From a virus, in IMG/VR virus record IMGVR_UViG_3300042879_002674, positions 1 through 56,755 of that record: a DNA stretch of 56,755 bases, one strand, 5' to 3'. This document shows, one piece after another, positions 8,321 to 16,965 of the stretch. Every line of letters starts with the position of its first letter. Positions within the stretch are counted from its first letter, which is position 1. A model generated the notes under the pieces. It saw only the letters and a program-made list of their open reading frames with translations, was not told the origin of the DNA and made no database searches. The position numbers were made by a program, and so were the translations under genes.

Positions 8321-11300
8321 TTAAACTGTTTTCTTTTCTACTGATTTATTTAATTTAAAGTTTCTAACACCTTTAATTGCTCTAATATCAGTAAATAGTT
8401 GTTGTAAATCTTCATCCTTAAATCCATTAGGATATGGATGTGGGTCTACTTTCATTTTAATTATAGTATAGTAATTAGGATTACTAAATGCAGATGATTC
8501 ACCTGATAAATCATAGTCTTTACTTGATACAATTGTTATACCAGGTAATGAACGTATATCAGATAATATATCTTTTTGTGGGCGATCTTCAGTATTAGTT
8601 AATAATAATCCTTCAATATTATATTGAGTAGATTCTTCTTTAATTATTTTTAAAGTTAACTTACCATTACCTTTAATAACACGATGCCATTCACCTTTAG
8701 GTATAGAGATAGGTTGATTCATAGAAATTGGTAGTTGGTTTTCTAATTGTATTTTCCAATCAGTTTCACCTATAATTTCTACTATTCGGTTTTCATTATC
8801 ACGATGCCATTTTAATTCAATAGGATCAATATTCTCATCAAACTCACGAATAATATGTTCATTAGTTACTTCTAAATCTTTATAAGGTTTAGTTTTAGAT
8901 TTCATTTCTTCTATTTCTTCACGTGTTAATGCTCCCGCTGCTACCCGTATTATATCTTCTGTTTCACGTAAGTTACGAGCTGTTAAAGCATCTATAAAGT
9001 TACCTACTCTACCCATATTAAACGCGCTAGCAGCAGTTATAATAAAATGTCTTGCCTCAGGTTGAAACGACGCTTGTCCTATCATAGTACCACTAGCTAA
9101 ACGAATGATATACATTCTACTTTGACCAGCAGATATAATTCTAGTAACTCGTCCTCTGTCTCCTAATGCTCTATTACGACCCGCTACTCCATTATCATTA
9201 GCTACTAATGTACCTGATAATATTCTACTTCTAAGTGGTGCTGGTAAGGCAGTAAATCCTTGTTCTAAACCTGCTCCAACAATTGCTTGTCGTACAGCAT
9301 CATTTACTTGACCAGTAGTTGCAGGTGGTGTAGCTGCTGCTGCAGTTGCTGTTCTAGGTGTTCTTGTTGTTCCAGTACCCCTAACTGCACCAGCAGGTGG
9401 TCTTGTTCCTAGTATTATAGATACTTTAGCTGGGGTAAGATTAGCTCTAAGTAAATTACCTGTTGATGGGCTAATTTTTCTACTTTCAGATGGGTTATTT
9501 TGGTTTATAATATACCATGTTCCTTCATATTGAGCTGGTTTGTATATGTTATCAGCTGTCAAAGGAGGATTAGCTGCTAAGAATTTTTCTCCAGCATAAT
9601 ATTGAGAACTAGCTAAAGGAAGGAGTTGAGTAGGATCATAAGCTAAATTTTGGGATCTTAAATAATTAAAATATTCAGACCATATTTCTTGATTCGCCAT
9701 TTTTCCACTACCAAATCTTCCATCATCTCTGTAATTAAATGCTACAGAACTTCTATCTAAAGGATTATTTGTATTCCATAAATTAAGTTCATTTCCTGTA
9801 TTACTAGGTATTATTACATAGCTTTCATCTCCTCTTCTTACTATTCTTTTTTCAGCTGGGGTTTGTTTTATTATTGAAACTACAGTTGACATAGGTATTG
9901 TTGGAGGAATGCTATCAAATTTTCCAACTATTCTTACAATACCATCTTGAATACCACTACCTACTGTATCTGATTTTAATATACTTTGAACAGAATCATC
10001 TTCAAATGGTACTGGTGTGTATTCTCCATTTTCAGGTTTATATGCTTTAAAAGTATTTGTATCTAACACTATTTCACCTTCATCAGTATTTGCTGTTATG
10101 ATAGCTGATTTGGAGTCTTCTTCTTTTGATTTATCAATTACTTTAGTAATAGTATCTTTAGGTAAAAGATTATCTTTTGTTAACTTTAATAAAGCATCAA
10201 AAGGCATCTCATCAAATCTAGGTAAACTTCTTAATATACTACTTGTACGAGTGTTTATTTTGACATTAGGATATGTATCTTTTTCAGTAAATAAACCCAT
10301 TGATACATCATCACCACTAAATTTTAGTTTAATTATAGCTTTATCATCATTAGAAACGTAATATCTTTCATTACCAGGAACATCAAGTAATCCACCATTA
10401 ACTACTGCTTTTTTAGCTGAGAAAGGAATACCACGTGATTTTAAAGTTTCTGTAGGTACTTTTGTAAATCTTCTAGCGTTAGCTATAATTGATTTTTGGT
10501 TTTGATTAGAGAAAGAATCAAATTCTTGTAATAAAGTATTGATATCTATCATCCCATAGTTTTTAGCTACTACTGTAGCCATATCTTGATTGTCTGGGAG
10601 GATAGTTTTTACAAATTTTTCATTAGTAATATCATTAAAAAGTTTTTTTCCTTTTCTAATAATAAGATATCGTTCTTTGAAGTCAGGTGGTGCCACTTCC
10701 CATTCTTCAACATTCATAGCATTGTTAGCATATTGACGAGTTGATAATTCAACTTTTCCAATAGGAACATATCTGAATATTCTTTCTAAACCTCGAATTG
10801 ATGGGAAATTTTGTTCAACAAATGAAAATGGTTCCCATCTGTTCCATTCTGTTCCTCTACCACCAACATCATTATTTGATCTATCTGATACTTTATAAGT
10901 ATTATCACTACCTACTACAACAACAAAGAAACTTTTTCTATCACTGTCTGGTAAGTTAGTATCTTTTACTAAATAGAATGTTGGGTTTTTTCTATTAGCA
11001 TCATAACGATAATTACCAAATGAACCTTTAGTAATACACCATTGTTCACCTCGACCAAACTTTAAACAGTTTTCTTCATTATGGCCACTATAGATTATAA
11101 GACCATTTTCATTATAAACAACGTCTGGTATGTTTGATACATCTTCATCATCTTCTTCTTTGCTTGAGCCTTTGTAGGCTGATACAAGTTTTATTAATGA
11201 CTTTAATGGATATTTAGCTAAATCTTTTTCAGTTACTTTAGGATTATTTTTTAATCGAGCATCAAAATAGTCAATATAGTCGCTTAGATTTTTATCTGAG

Positions 11301-11437
11301 ATTGTGATGTCAAAATCATCTGCTTCTTGTTTAAATTTATCCATTAACTGTTGCTTAACTCTTGGAGCTAATGCCTCAGATAAATTGTTTGACCAATTGT
11401 TAACTAAATGTTCTATTAATTTATGAATATTACTCAT
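8321..11437 (-). CDS. Giant multidomain virion-type protein with WCIT domain and C-terminal cupin-like region (1038 aa)
   Basis: A 1038-residue protein. The N-terminus MSNIHKLIEHLVNNW is amphipathic like other proteins of this cluster. Residues ~118-200 contain CLKFGRGEQWCITKGSF and later FYLVKD, a pattern I associate with uncharacterised domains of large phage proteins. An Ala/Thr/Pro linker lies near residue 690. Around residues 870-930, ELKWHRDNENR and PKGEWHRVIKG look like a cupin-type beta barrel. The last ~100 residues look like a ferredoxin-like alpha/beta fold. A late motif precedes it (11451-11458). Likely a structural or injected protein; the enzymatic role, if any, is unknown. Confidence 0.75.
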   Translation of the reverse strand: MSNIHKLIEHLVNNWSNNLSEALAPRVKQQLMDKFKQEADDFDITISDKNLSDYIDYFDARLKNNPKVTEKDLAKYPLKSLIKLVSAYKGSSKEEDDEDVSNIPDVVYNENGLIIYSGHNEENCLKFGRGEQWCITKGSFGNYRYDANRKNPTFYLVKDTNLPDSDRKSFFVVVVGSDNTYKVSDRSNNDVGGRGTEWNRWEPFSFVEQNFPSIRGLERIFRYVPIGKVELSTRQYANNAMNVEEWEVAPPDFKERYLIIRKGKKLFNDITNEKFVKTILPDNQDMATVVAKNYGMIDINTLLQEFDSFSNQNQKSIIANARRFTKVPTETLKSRGIPFSAKKAVVNGGLLDVPGNERYYVSNDDKAIIKLKFSGDDVSMGLFTEKDTYPNVKINTRTSSILRSLPRFDEMPFDALLKLTKDNLLPKDTITKVIDKSKEEDSKSAIITANTDEGEIVLDTNTFKAYKPENGEYTPVPFEDDSVQSILKSDTVGSGIQDGIVRIVGKFDSIPPTIPMSTVVSIIKQTPAEKRIVRRGDESYVIIPSNTGNELNLWNTNNPLDRSSVAFNYRDDGRFGSGKMANQEIWSEYFNYLRSQNLAYDPTQLLPLASSQYYAGEKFLAANPPLTADNIYKPAQYEGTWYIINQNNPSESRKISPSTGNLLRANLTPAKVSIILGTRPPAGAVRGTGTTRTPRTATAAAATPPATTGQVNDAVRQAIVGAGLEQGFTALPAPLRSRILSGTLVANDNGVAGRNRALGDRGRVTRIISAGQSRMYIIRLASGTMIGQASFQPEARHFIITAASAFNMGRVGNFIDALTARNLRETEDIIRVAAGALTREEIEEMKSKTKPYKDLEVTNEHIIREFDENIDPIELKWHRDNENRIVEIIGETDWKIQLENQLPISMNQPISIPKGEWHRVIKGNGKLTLKIIKEESTQYNIEGLLLTNTEDRPQKDILSDIRSLPGITIVSSKDYDLSGESSAFSNPNYYTIIKMKVDPHPYPNGFKDEDLQQLFTDIRAIKGVRNFKLNKSVEKKTV

Positions 11438-11450
11438 TACAAAATTTATT

Positions 11451-11458
11451 ATAAATAT
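11451..11458 (-). promoter_or_regulatory. Late-promoter core before the 1038-aa protein gene
   Basis: Coding strand ATATTTATAATAAATTTTGTA then ATG at 11437. Confidence 0.6.
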
Positions 11459-11464
11459 GGGTAA

Positions 11465-11890
11465 TTATTCTTCAGTTTTATCAACTAATGGACCTCCAAC
11501 AACCCAAGCATCACAAGTTCGAGCGGCTGCGCATTTAAATTTTAAAAATCTACAGTACCCTAATTTACCAGCGTCAATTACATCAAATGGGTCTTCTGAT
11601 TCTTCATCATTACCTATTCCTTTAGCTATACAGTCTAAAGTTTTTGTTGTAATATCAAATGCCGCGCAATTACCACATAATGAAGTTTTAGCTTCTTCTA
11701 TAGAGTCAAGTTGCCACATATCTGCTTTAACTTGCCAAAATTTTTCATTAGGTTCGTTTGGATTTAAAGGACCATATCCTTGATTTTTAATAGCTTTTTG
11801 TCTATTTTGAAGATTTAATTCTATATTTTGAGTAGGAGCAGGACATTTATTCATATCTGCTTTATTTAAGATATCTACTAATTTAATCAT
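11465..11890 (-). CDS. Cys-rich small protein, possibly Fe-S or Zn binding (141 aa), with MIKL-type N-terminus
   Basis: I place the start at 11890 (MIKLVDILNK), where ATG overlaps the upstream stop as ATGA; a start 15 nt upstream is possible. The peptide MIKLVDILNK matches the N-terminal signal seen on other late proteins. The body has at least seven Cys: CGNC, a single Cys 13 residues on, then YCRFLKFKC and RTC. The CxxC...C...GYC order resembles high-potential iron-sulfur proteins, but Zn binding is equally possible. Cotranscribed with the two basic proteins upstream. Confidence 0.75.
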   Translation of the reverse strand: MIKLVDILNKADMNKCPAPTQNIELNLQNRQKAIKNQGYGPLNPNEPNEKFWQVKADMWQLDSIEEAKTSLCGNCAAFDITTKTLDCIAKGIGNDEESEDPFDVIDAGKLGYCRFLKFKCAAARTCDAWVVGGPLVDKTEE

Positions 11891-12342
11891 TTTGTTTTCC
11901 CCCATTTTTTACCTTTACCTTTAGTTTTACATTGTGATGGTGTAGGACGACATGATGGGTATTTAGCTCGTTTTTCACCTTCTTTTCTACCACATGGTTT
12001 ACATTTACCATCACGGCATGTGTTACAGTCTACCCATCCACCTTCTTTACCAGGTGTTCCTTTACGTTTGAACCATTTACGTAATGATTCATCTTCATTT
12101 AATATTTTCTGAATTGCTTCTTTTAACCTAGTATATCCTGATCCGTAAGGAGCAGCTTTGCCTGATTGTGGGTCATCTGTTTCTTTTAAGCCTTTCCAAA
12201 TTTTACCTTGGCGACATCTAACAATTGCTCCTGATCTATAAGCTGAGGATTTATCAAATTTTCTTCTAGCTATGCGAAGGCAACGATCTGCTTTTTTCTT
12301 TTCTTCTAGAACAAGTTGTTCTATTAAATGTGTTAGTTCCAT
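11887..12342 (-). CDS. Basic Cys-rich phage protein (DUF5872-like), 151 aa
   Basis: A strongly basic 151-residue protein. The N-terminus MELTHLIEQLVLEE is an amphipathic helix ending in Glu. Then follow DRCLRIARRK and a SAYRSGAIVRC segment, and a C-terminal Cys module GGWVDCNTC...CKPCGR...YPSCRPTPSQC. I associate the last module with the phage domain DUF5872; I could not verify that by search. Four or more Cys arranged in pairs suggest Zn binding, and the charge suggests nucleic-acid contact inside the head. Overlaps the next gene by ATGA. Confidence 0.75.
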   Translation of the reverse strand: MELTHLIEQLVLEEKKKADRCLRIARRKFDKSSAYRSGAIVRCRQGKIWKGLKETDDPQSGKAAPYGSGYTRLKEAIQKILNEDESLRKWFKRKGTPGKEGGWVDCNTCRDGKCKPCGRKEGEKRAKYPSCRPTPSQCKTKGKGKKWGKTK

Positions 12343-12343
12343 A

Positions 12344-12988
12344 TTACCAGTATCCTGAAAATGTTGTTTTAAATCCTAATAACTTAGCGTAACGAGGAAG
12401 ACGACATGACCAATAACTAGCTTTTGTTCTATCTTTCTTTTGTGGGCAATTATGACGTTTAGAGAATGCTGAGCGTGCTTTAGAGTTATTTAACTTAGCT
12501 CGCAATCCACCTCCAGCCATACCAAATGATACTTTTTTAATACGTTTGGTTTTAGGATCTTTAACATAAACATAGAATTTTTTAGAACCACCACGTTTTG
12601 GTTTACCTAATGCTGGTTGTTTCTTTTCTTCTTCTAATTCTGCTTCTGTTAATATTTCGATCTCCATCATTGGTAAATCTAAAGGTACCACTTCATCTTC
12701 AAACATTCCAAAACGACCTAAATCTGTGTTTTCAAATAATTTTTTATCTTCAGCTAAAAGTTCAATAATACCTTGTTTCCATAATATACGAGCTTCATGG
12801 ATTAATTCTATATGTGATTTAGAACCAGGACGAAATATATTCTCATGGATCGGTATTTTATTAGAGATATGGTATCTCATATTTTCAGATATAGGAGAAT
12901 TATATTGTTTAGACTCGTTTAATGTTGGAGCAACATTAGGTTGTTCTAGTAAAGCTGATTTTATTGCTTCTATTATTAGTTGTTTCAT
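12344..12988 (-). CDS. Basic C-terminal-domain virion-type protein (214 aa)
   Basis: N-terminus MKQLIIEAIKSALLE fits the amphipathic leader ending in LxE. Middle residues ~60-125 are helical and acidic, and the C-terminal ~85 residues are very basic with DPKTKRIKKVSFG, KRHNCPQKKDRTKASYWSCR and two Cys. That C-terminal block resembles a family common in T4-like phages but without assigned function. The 1-bp gap to the downstream gene and 4-bp overlap with the upstream gene indicate one operon. Packaged DNA-binding protein is an inference. Confidence 0.75.
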   Translation of the reverse strand: MKQLIIEAIKSALLEQPNVAPTLNESKQYNSPISENMRYHISNKIPIHENIFRPGSKSHIELIHEARILWKQGIIELLAEDKKLFENTDLGRFGMFEDEVVPLDLPMMEIEILTEAELEEEKKQPALGKPKRGGSKKFYVYVKDPKTKRIKKVSFGMAGGGLRAKLNNSKARSAFSKRHNCPQKKDRTKASYWSCRLPRYAKLLGFKTTFSGYW

Positions 12989-14184
12989 GCTGTTCTTATT
13001 TTTAAACTTAGTGGTAATATTCCTTTACCTTGAGAATCTCGTATCTCAATAAGGTAATTTACAGTACCTAATACTGGGCTGTCAGCGGTTAACTTTACCG
13101 TTAATGTTTTAGTCGCGGCATTCGGATACTTAATACTAGCATTCTTTATATCACCAACAAATCGATAAACATCATCTTCTGTTCTATTATCATAAATGAA
13201 TAATCCTTTTTCTTTTTCACGAACATACCAATATCCATAGTCATATCCTGATGCTATAAATTTTTTAAGTTCTTCAGAATTACTTATATTTGTTGGTTCA
13301 AACGTATTAGATATAGAGTTTTCTTTAGTTATGTACTCATTTAATCCTTGAGCTACTTTTTCAGAATCAATATTAAATGTTTCAAATAGTCTAGCTATAG
13401 TTGGTTTTAAATTAAATTTACTAGGATCATAAACTACTTTACCATCTTCAAAAACAATAAATGGAACATTACCTCCATTATAAAATCCACCACCTGATAT
13501 ATTTTTGATAGATAAATAAGTATCAGGTAATATTGTTATATCTGATATGGTTTTTCCTTTATTTTCAGGACCATTAAAATCAATAGGACGTTTAGTATCT
13601 TTATTCCCAGTTTGTATTACTTGTTCTGGGGTTATGTCTTCAGGATCAATACCTATTTTAGTATATAATTCTATTAAATCAGGATCAGTTATGTCTTCTA
13701 ATGAGGTACCAGCTGATGATTTAATTTTATCATAGAAATTACTCTCATATTTTTCACCTAAATTTGACCCACCAGATAATGTTATTTTGACAGGACCTTC
13801 AGAAGTATCAAATAAATACATGTTATATTTAGAACTCTTATTTATTCCCTCTTTAGGTTTAAGTATTGTAATTTGAGGATTATTAAATGTATCTTTGATA
13901 ATTTCTAAAAATTGATCAGAAGATATTTTATCCATATTACCTAATCTATACCAATCTGACTGTAGTTTAAAAGTATGCTGTTTACCTAATTTTGAATTAA
14001 TAATAGCTTGGATAGCTTTAACTGTATTTTGTTTCATACTACCTTCATTTAAACTTACATTTTGTCCTAATACTTCACTTATTAAAGATTCAAGTAATGA
14101 AATATCAGTAGGGTTACTCATATCTGGGTAACCCTTAGGGAATTTGTAAGAAACGCTATGTAGGAATTTATCGAATATATTCAT
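12985..14184 (-). CDS. Late-cluster protein, possible PD-(D/E)XK-like nuclease fold (399 aa)
   Basis: A 399-residue protein whose middle has GEKYESNFYDKI, then ISDITI and YLSIKNISG, an E...D...(I)K order compatible with a PD-(D/E)XK core; this is suggestive only. The start at 14184 is only 4 bp from a late-type box (14189-14196), so either the mRNA is nearly leaderless or translation starts at Met22 (14121), which gives MSNPTDISLLESLISEVLG, more like the signal peptides of neighbouring proteins. A hairpin (GGGTTAC/GTAACCC) places that second ATG in its loop. Confidence 0.65.
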   Translation of the reverse strand: MNIFDKFLHSVSYKFPKGYPDMSNPTDISLLESLISEVLGQNVSLNEGSMKQNTVKAIQAIINSKLGKQHTFKLQSDWYRLGNMDKISSDQFLEIIKDTFNNPQITILKPKEGINKSSKYNMYLFDTSEGPVKITLSGGSNLGEKYESNFYDKIKSSAGTSLEDITDPDLIELYTKIGIDPEDITPEQVIQTGNKDTKRPIDFNGPENKGKTISDITILPDTYLSIKNISGGGFYNGGNVPFIVFEDGKVVYDPSKFNLKPTIARLFETFNIDSEKVAQGLNEYITKENSISNTFEPTNISNSEELKKFIASGYDYGYWYVREKEKGLFIYDNRTEDDVYRFVGDIKNASIKYPNAATKTLTVKLTADSPVLGTVNYLIEIRDSQGKGILPLSLKIRTA

Positions 14185-14188
14185 ATTG

Positions 14189-14196
14189 ATAAATAT
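14189..14196 (-). promoter_or_regulatory. Late-promoter core before the 399-aa protein gene
   Basis: Coding strand ATATTTATCAAT then ATG at 14184. Confidence 0.5.
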
Positions 14197-14649
14197 TTAA
14201 TGAACTAATAAATAAACTAGAGGTGCTATAATTACCACTGCTGCTCCACCTGTTATAAATGTTGATTTGACCCACTTATTCTTTTTATCAGTTATATCTG
14301 CTAATTTAACCTTTGTATTTTCATGAGCTGTGTATTCAGTATTATATTTATTTTGGAAGTCTTTAGATACAACTAATAAGTTATCGTATTCATTATTTAA
14401 ATGATCATACGCTGATCTTTCTCTTTCGATTTGTAAATCAGCATCCATAGCATACTTTTCCCATTTTGCTTTTTCAAGCTTACATCCTTCAAACTGTTTA
14501 AATTTTACTAATAATTCAATTTCTTGTTTGTTAGTAAAAAATATACCAGTATCACCACCAAAAACAATACGTTTAGGGGTTAAGTGTTGACCACATGCTA
14601 TCACGTTGGTCAATAGTAAAATTATGGATATTAGAAATGTCTTTAGCAT
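14197..14649 (-). CDS. Spanin-like lipoprotein with C-terminal membrane segment (150 aa)
   Basis: I choose the start at 14649 because the translation then opens with a clean signal peptide MLKTFLISIILLLTNVIAC ending in a VIAC lipobox. The middle (~residues 60-125) is coiled coil, and the C-terminus has a hydrophobic segment (GGAAVVIIAPLVYLLV). The start lies 77 bp inside the upstream TM/coiled-coil gene, an overlap style typical of Rz/Rz1 spanins. A lipoprotein plus a C-terminal TM would be an atypical outer-membrane spanin. Role in disrupting the outer membrane at lysis is inference. Confidence 0.65.
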   Translation of the reverse strand: MLKTFLISIILLLTNVIACGQHLTPKRIVFGGDTGIFFTNKQEIELLVKFKQFEGCKLEKAKWEKYAMDADLQIERERSAYDHLNNEYDNLLVVSKDFQNKYNTEYTAHENTKVKLADITDKKNKWVKSTFITGGAAVVIIAPLVYLLVH

Positions 14650-14890
14650 TTTGGATTTGGATATATTGGATTTCTGTTTTAACATTTGCTTGAGCACTAT
14701 CATAATCTTGTTTTAGTTTAACATATGAATTGTTCAATGAATCTACAATATGGCTTAAACTATCAATACGATTATCAACCGGGGGTGTTATTGGTCTAGA
14801 TGTAGGGGTAATAGACTTTATTACTAATAATGAAGTTAATAATATAACTAATAACCATGGTAAAACAGGATATTTTATAAATTTTTTCAT
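14573..14890 (-). CDS. Inner-membrane spanin-like (Rz-type) protein (105 aa)
   Basis: A 105-residue protein with an N-terminal transmembrane segment (residues ~8-25, VLPWLLVILLTSLLVI) and a periplasmic coiled coil rich in Ser/Leu/Gln. This topology is that of an i-spanin. Its 3' end overlaps the lipoprotein gene by 77 bp, supporting a two-component spanin. Its ATG shares a base with the stop of the gene upstream. No endolysin is evident next to it. Confidence 0.65.
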   Translation of the reverse strand: MKKFIKYPVLPWLLVILLTSLLVIKSITPTSRPITPPVDNRIDSLSHIVDSLNNSYVKLKQDYDSAQANVKTEIQYIQIQNAKDISNIHNFTIDQRDSMWSTLNP

Positions 14891-15447
14891 TATGCTGGTA
14901 GTGTTTCTTCAGGTGTTTCTTCTGTAGGAGGAGTCTCTTCTGTTGGAATTTCAGGGACTGTCTCATCTTCTGGTGTTTCTCCTCCTGTTGGTACTTCACC
15001 TGTTGGTTCCTCTTTATTTGGCTCTGCCCCACCACCATAGCGTAATATACGAGCTATTGAATCAGCAGCACGTTCTTCTTCATTTAAATTAGCTAAATAG
15101 AATTTTTTTCCTTCAACTTGAGCAATCCAAGAACGTTCAGTGTATATTAAATAGAAAAATTGATCATTAGCTAATATAATTTTAAATGTAGTAGGACGAG
15201 GAGCTACCCACCATATGTCAGATATAAAATCTCCATATTGGTCTGTGAGTAAATCCATTATAACTTGCTTTAACTTAGGAAATTTAGCTAGTACTGGGAA
15301 TAATTCTTCTTCAAAGTTAACATCATCTGGTGTTACACCAAATGTATCTTCTTGGGCTTCTATTGAAGTTTCACCTGCTTTTTTAGCCGCGTAAACACGT
15401 TTAGCTATAGCTTGTATTTTATCTACTAATTCTTTTCTACTTGCCAT
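14890..15447 (-). CDS. Phage protein with Pro/Glu/Thr tail (185 aa)
   Basis: Unrecognised. Residues 1-135 look like a compact alpha/beta domain (helical N-terminus; FKIILANDQFFYLIYTERSW beta-rich middle). The last ~50 residues are a Pro-Glu-Thr-Gly repeat, probably disordered. It is cotranscribed with the spanin-like pair and the EF-hand-like protein upstream (1-bp gap). Virion association is inferred from context. Confidence 0.65.
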   Translation of the reverse strand: MASRKELVDKIQAIAKRVYAAKKAGETSIEAQEDTFGVTPDDVNFEEELFPVLAKFPKLKQVIMDLLTDQYGDFISDIWWVAPRPTTFKIILANDQFFYLIYTERSWIAQVEGKKFYLANLNEEERAADSIARILRYGGGAEPNKEEPTGEVPTGGETPEDETVPEIPTEETPPTEETPEETLPA

Positions 15448-15448
15448 T

Positions 15449-16117
15449 TTATTTGCGTAAAGTGTATTCTGTTCTTTCGTCTATTTCTGGTTTGTTTTCA
15501 GCTTGGAAGTTTAAATATTGGCTAACTGATGCTATATAGTCAGCTGCTTTAGTTATTTTACTTTGTACCCATGCTTCTAATTGAGTGTCGTCATCTAACA
15601 TCTGCATTAACTCTTGTGAGTTTTTAATCAAACGGTATAATTCAGATTTAGCCATTTCACCTTCATAATCAACTTCTTCTTTAAGATCTATCCCACGTCC
15701 TTTTAATATATCAGCTTTAGTTACTTTACCATCACCTGTTAAATCAGGAAACTTTTTACTTTTTTTCTCATTTACTGGTGGTGTAGATAACTTTTTCTTA
15801 ATTATTTCTTTTAATTTAGTATCACTCATAGTCTGTACTTGTTTTTTAGCTGTGTTGATTGCACGACCCCATAATATATTTTCAGCGCTACTACCATGTT
15901 TAGCAACAGCGTTTGATATTGCTTTCCCGTCAGCTTTCATTGCTGAGTAGATGTCATTTGCTCTGTCTAAAACCGCATCTGATAGTCCTTCATTAATAGG
16001 TTCAGAAGCGTATAATGCTTTCATATAAGCCTTAGCTTTTTTAACAGATGAAGAACATCCTTTCTTTTTACCTGTCTCTTTATTATAAACACATTTGCCT
16101 CTTAATTCGTATGGCAT
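15449..16117 (-). CDS. Late protein with dockerin/EF-hand-like calcium loop (222 aa)
   Basis: A 222-residue protein. The N-terminal ~40 residues are basic with a Cys pair and KKAKAYMKALYASE. Residues ~125-145 contain FPDLTGDGKVTKADILKG, a DxTGDGKVTxADxL calcium-binding loop of dockerin/EF-hand type. The C-terminal ~70 residues (ELYRLIKNSQELMQML and AWVQSKITKAADYI) are a helical module I have seen in other T4-like phage proteins, function unknown. A terminator (16138-16157) separates it from the histone-like gene, yet I see no clear promoter at its start. Confidence 0.7.
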   Translation of the reverse strand: MPYELRGKCVYNKETGKKKGCSSSVKKAKAYMKALYASEPINEGLSDAVLDRANDIYSAMKADGKAISNAVAKHGSSAENILWGRAINTAKKQVQTMSDTKLKEIIKKKLSTPPVNEKKSKKFPDLTGDGKVTKADILKGRGIDLKEEVDYEGEMAKSELYRLIKNSQELMQMLDDDTQLEAWVQSKITKAADYIASVSQYLNFQAENKPEIDERTEYTLRK

Positions 16118-16137
16118 ATCTATTTATTTTAAAGTTA

Positions 16138-16157
16138 AGGGGAGCATTTGCTCCCCT
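16138..16157 (-). terminator. Hairpin terminator after the histone-like gene
   Basis: Perfect 8-bp stem AGGGGAGC/GCTCCCCT with a 4-nt loop, 20 bp after the histone-like stop. On the minus strand it runs into TTAACTTT. Confidence 0.7.
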
Positions 16158-16177
16158 ATAACTCAATTTTACAATTT

Positions 16178-16351
16178 TTATTTCGCTTTGTCTTCAGCAG
16201 TAGAAGCTTTACGGTACTCCGCAATTACCTTCTTAATCTCACCTGCAGTTTTACGAGCACGTCCATGTGCTGCTTTTGCTGGTTTTGAGTGTTCTGCTAC
16301 TAATAACTCGAATAACTCTTGCATTCTTTCTAATAACTCTTGACTGTTCAT
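16178..16351 (-). CDS. Histone H1-like (Hc1-type) small basic protein (57 aa)
   Basis: Translation from 16351 gives a 57-residue protein beginning MNSQELLERMQELFELLVA and continuing KPAKAAHGRARKTAGEIKKV. The spacing of the acidic N-terminal helix and the AAxGRARK-x-EIKK block resembles the small histone H1-like (Hc1) proteins of Bacteroidota. It would bind DNA, in the cell or packaged in the head. Followed by a strong hairpin. Family call is from memory and moderately sure. Confidence 0.75.
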   Translation of the reverse strand: MNSQELLERMQELFELLVAEHSKPAKAAHGRARKTAGEIKKVIAEYRKASTAEDKAK

Positions 16352-16374
16352 AGATTTTATTTGTTTGGTTTATA

Positions 16375-16734
16375 TTATGCTTGATCCTTAGTGATTTGTG
16401 TTTTCAAAAAGAATAAAGCGGTGTTTCCGATTTGGCGTACTAATTTGTCTTTATTTTCTCCGTCTGGTAATTGTTTAGCAGCATCTAATGCTGTTTGTAA
16501 ACCTTGGCCAACTTGTTTTTCAATTGAATCACCACCCATATCTGCTCCCATATCCATATCAGCGGTAGGTTCAATAGATATATCCTCTGAAGATACTTCT
16601 TCAGCAGGTGCTTCAGCTTCTGGTTCTATATTTAAATCTAAAGGAGGTAATTCGTCTTTTTTCTTTTTCTTTTCTAATAAAGAGATTTCTTCTTTAATGA
16701 TTTGCTGTATTAATGATTCTAATTTAGTACTCAT
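16375..16734 (-). CDS. Small acidic virion-type protein with signal-like N-terminus (119 aa)
   Basis: Opens MSTKLESLIQQIIKEE, an amphipathic helix with a KEE end similar to the leader peptides of nearby proteins. It continues with a Lys stretch, an acidic Pro/Glu/Ala/Met-Gly linker (residues ~25-70) and a conserved-looking C-terminal helix (GLQTALDAAKQLPDG). Late motif 12 nt upstream. Function unknown; packaging is inferred from the leader and context. Confidence 0.7.
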   Translation of the reverse strand: MSTKLESLIQQIIKEEISLLEKKKKKDELPPLDLNIEPEAEAPAEEVSSEDISIEPTADMDMGADMGGDSIEKQVGQGLQTALDAAKQLPDGENKDKLVRQIGNTALFFLKTQITKDQA

Positions 16735-16745
16735 TGTGTTTTATT

Positions 16746-16753
16746 ATAAATAT
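16746..16753 (-). promoter_or_regulatory. Late-promoter core before the 119-aa protein gene
   Basis: Coding strand ATATTTATAATAAAACACA then ATG at 16734. Confidence 0.6.
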
Positions 16754-16755
16754 AT

Positions 16756-16965
16756 TTATTTTCTAATGGTTTTACATTCATAGCATTTCTTTTTAGATAA
16801 TGCTTCTTTAGCCATTTTTTTGATTTTATCTTGAATATCTTGAGGAAGTTTGGCTATTTCAGCTTCTTTTTCTTTTCCTTCAGCATCCCATTTATCTAAA
16901 AGATCTCTAAACATACCTTTAGTACCAGCATATTTGTCTTCAGCTAATTTATATTTGAAAGCCAT
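16756..16965 (-). CDS. Small Lys-rich protein with C-terminal CxxC (69 aa)
   Basis: A 69-residue helical, Lys/Glu-rich protein ending KKKCYECKTIRK, a CxxC that could bind metal. Its ATG overlaps the stop of the Dps-like gene by one base. No family recognised. Confidence 0.65.
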   Translation of the reverse strand: MAFKYKLAEDKYAGTKGMFRDLLDKWDAEGKEKEAEIAKLPQDIQDKIKKMAKEALSKKKCYECKTIRK

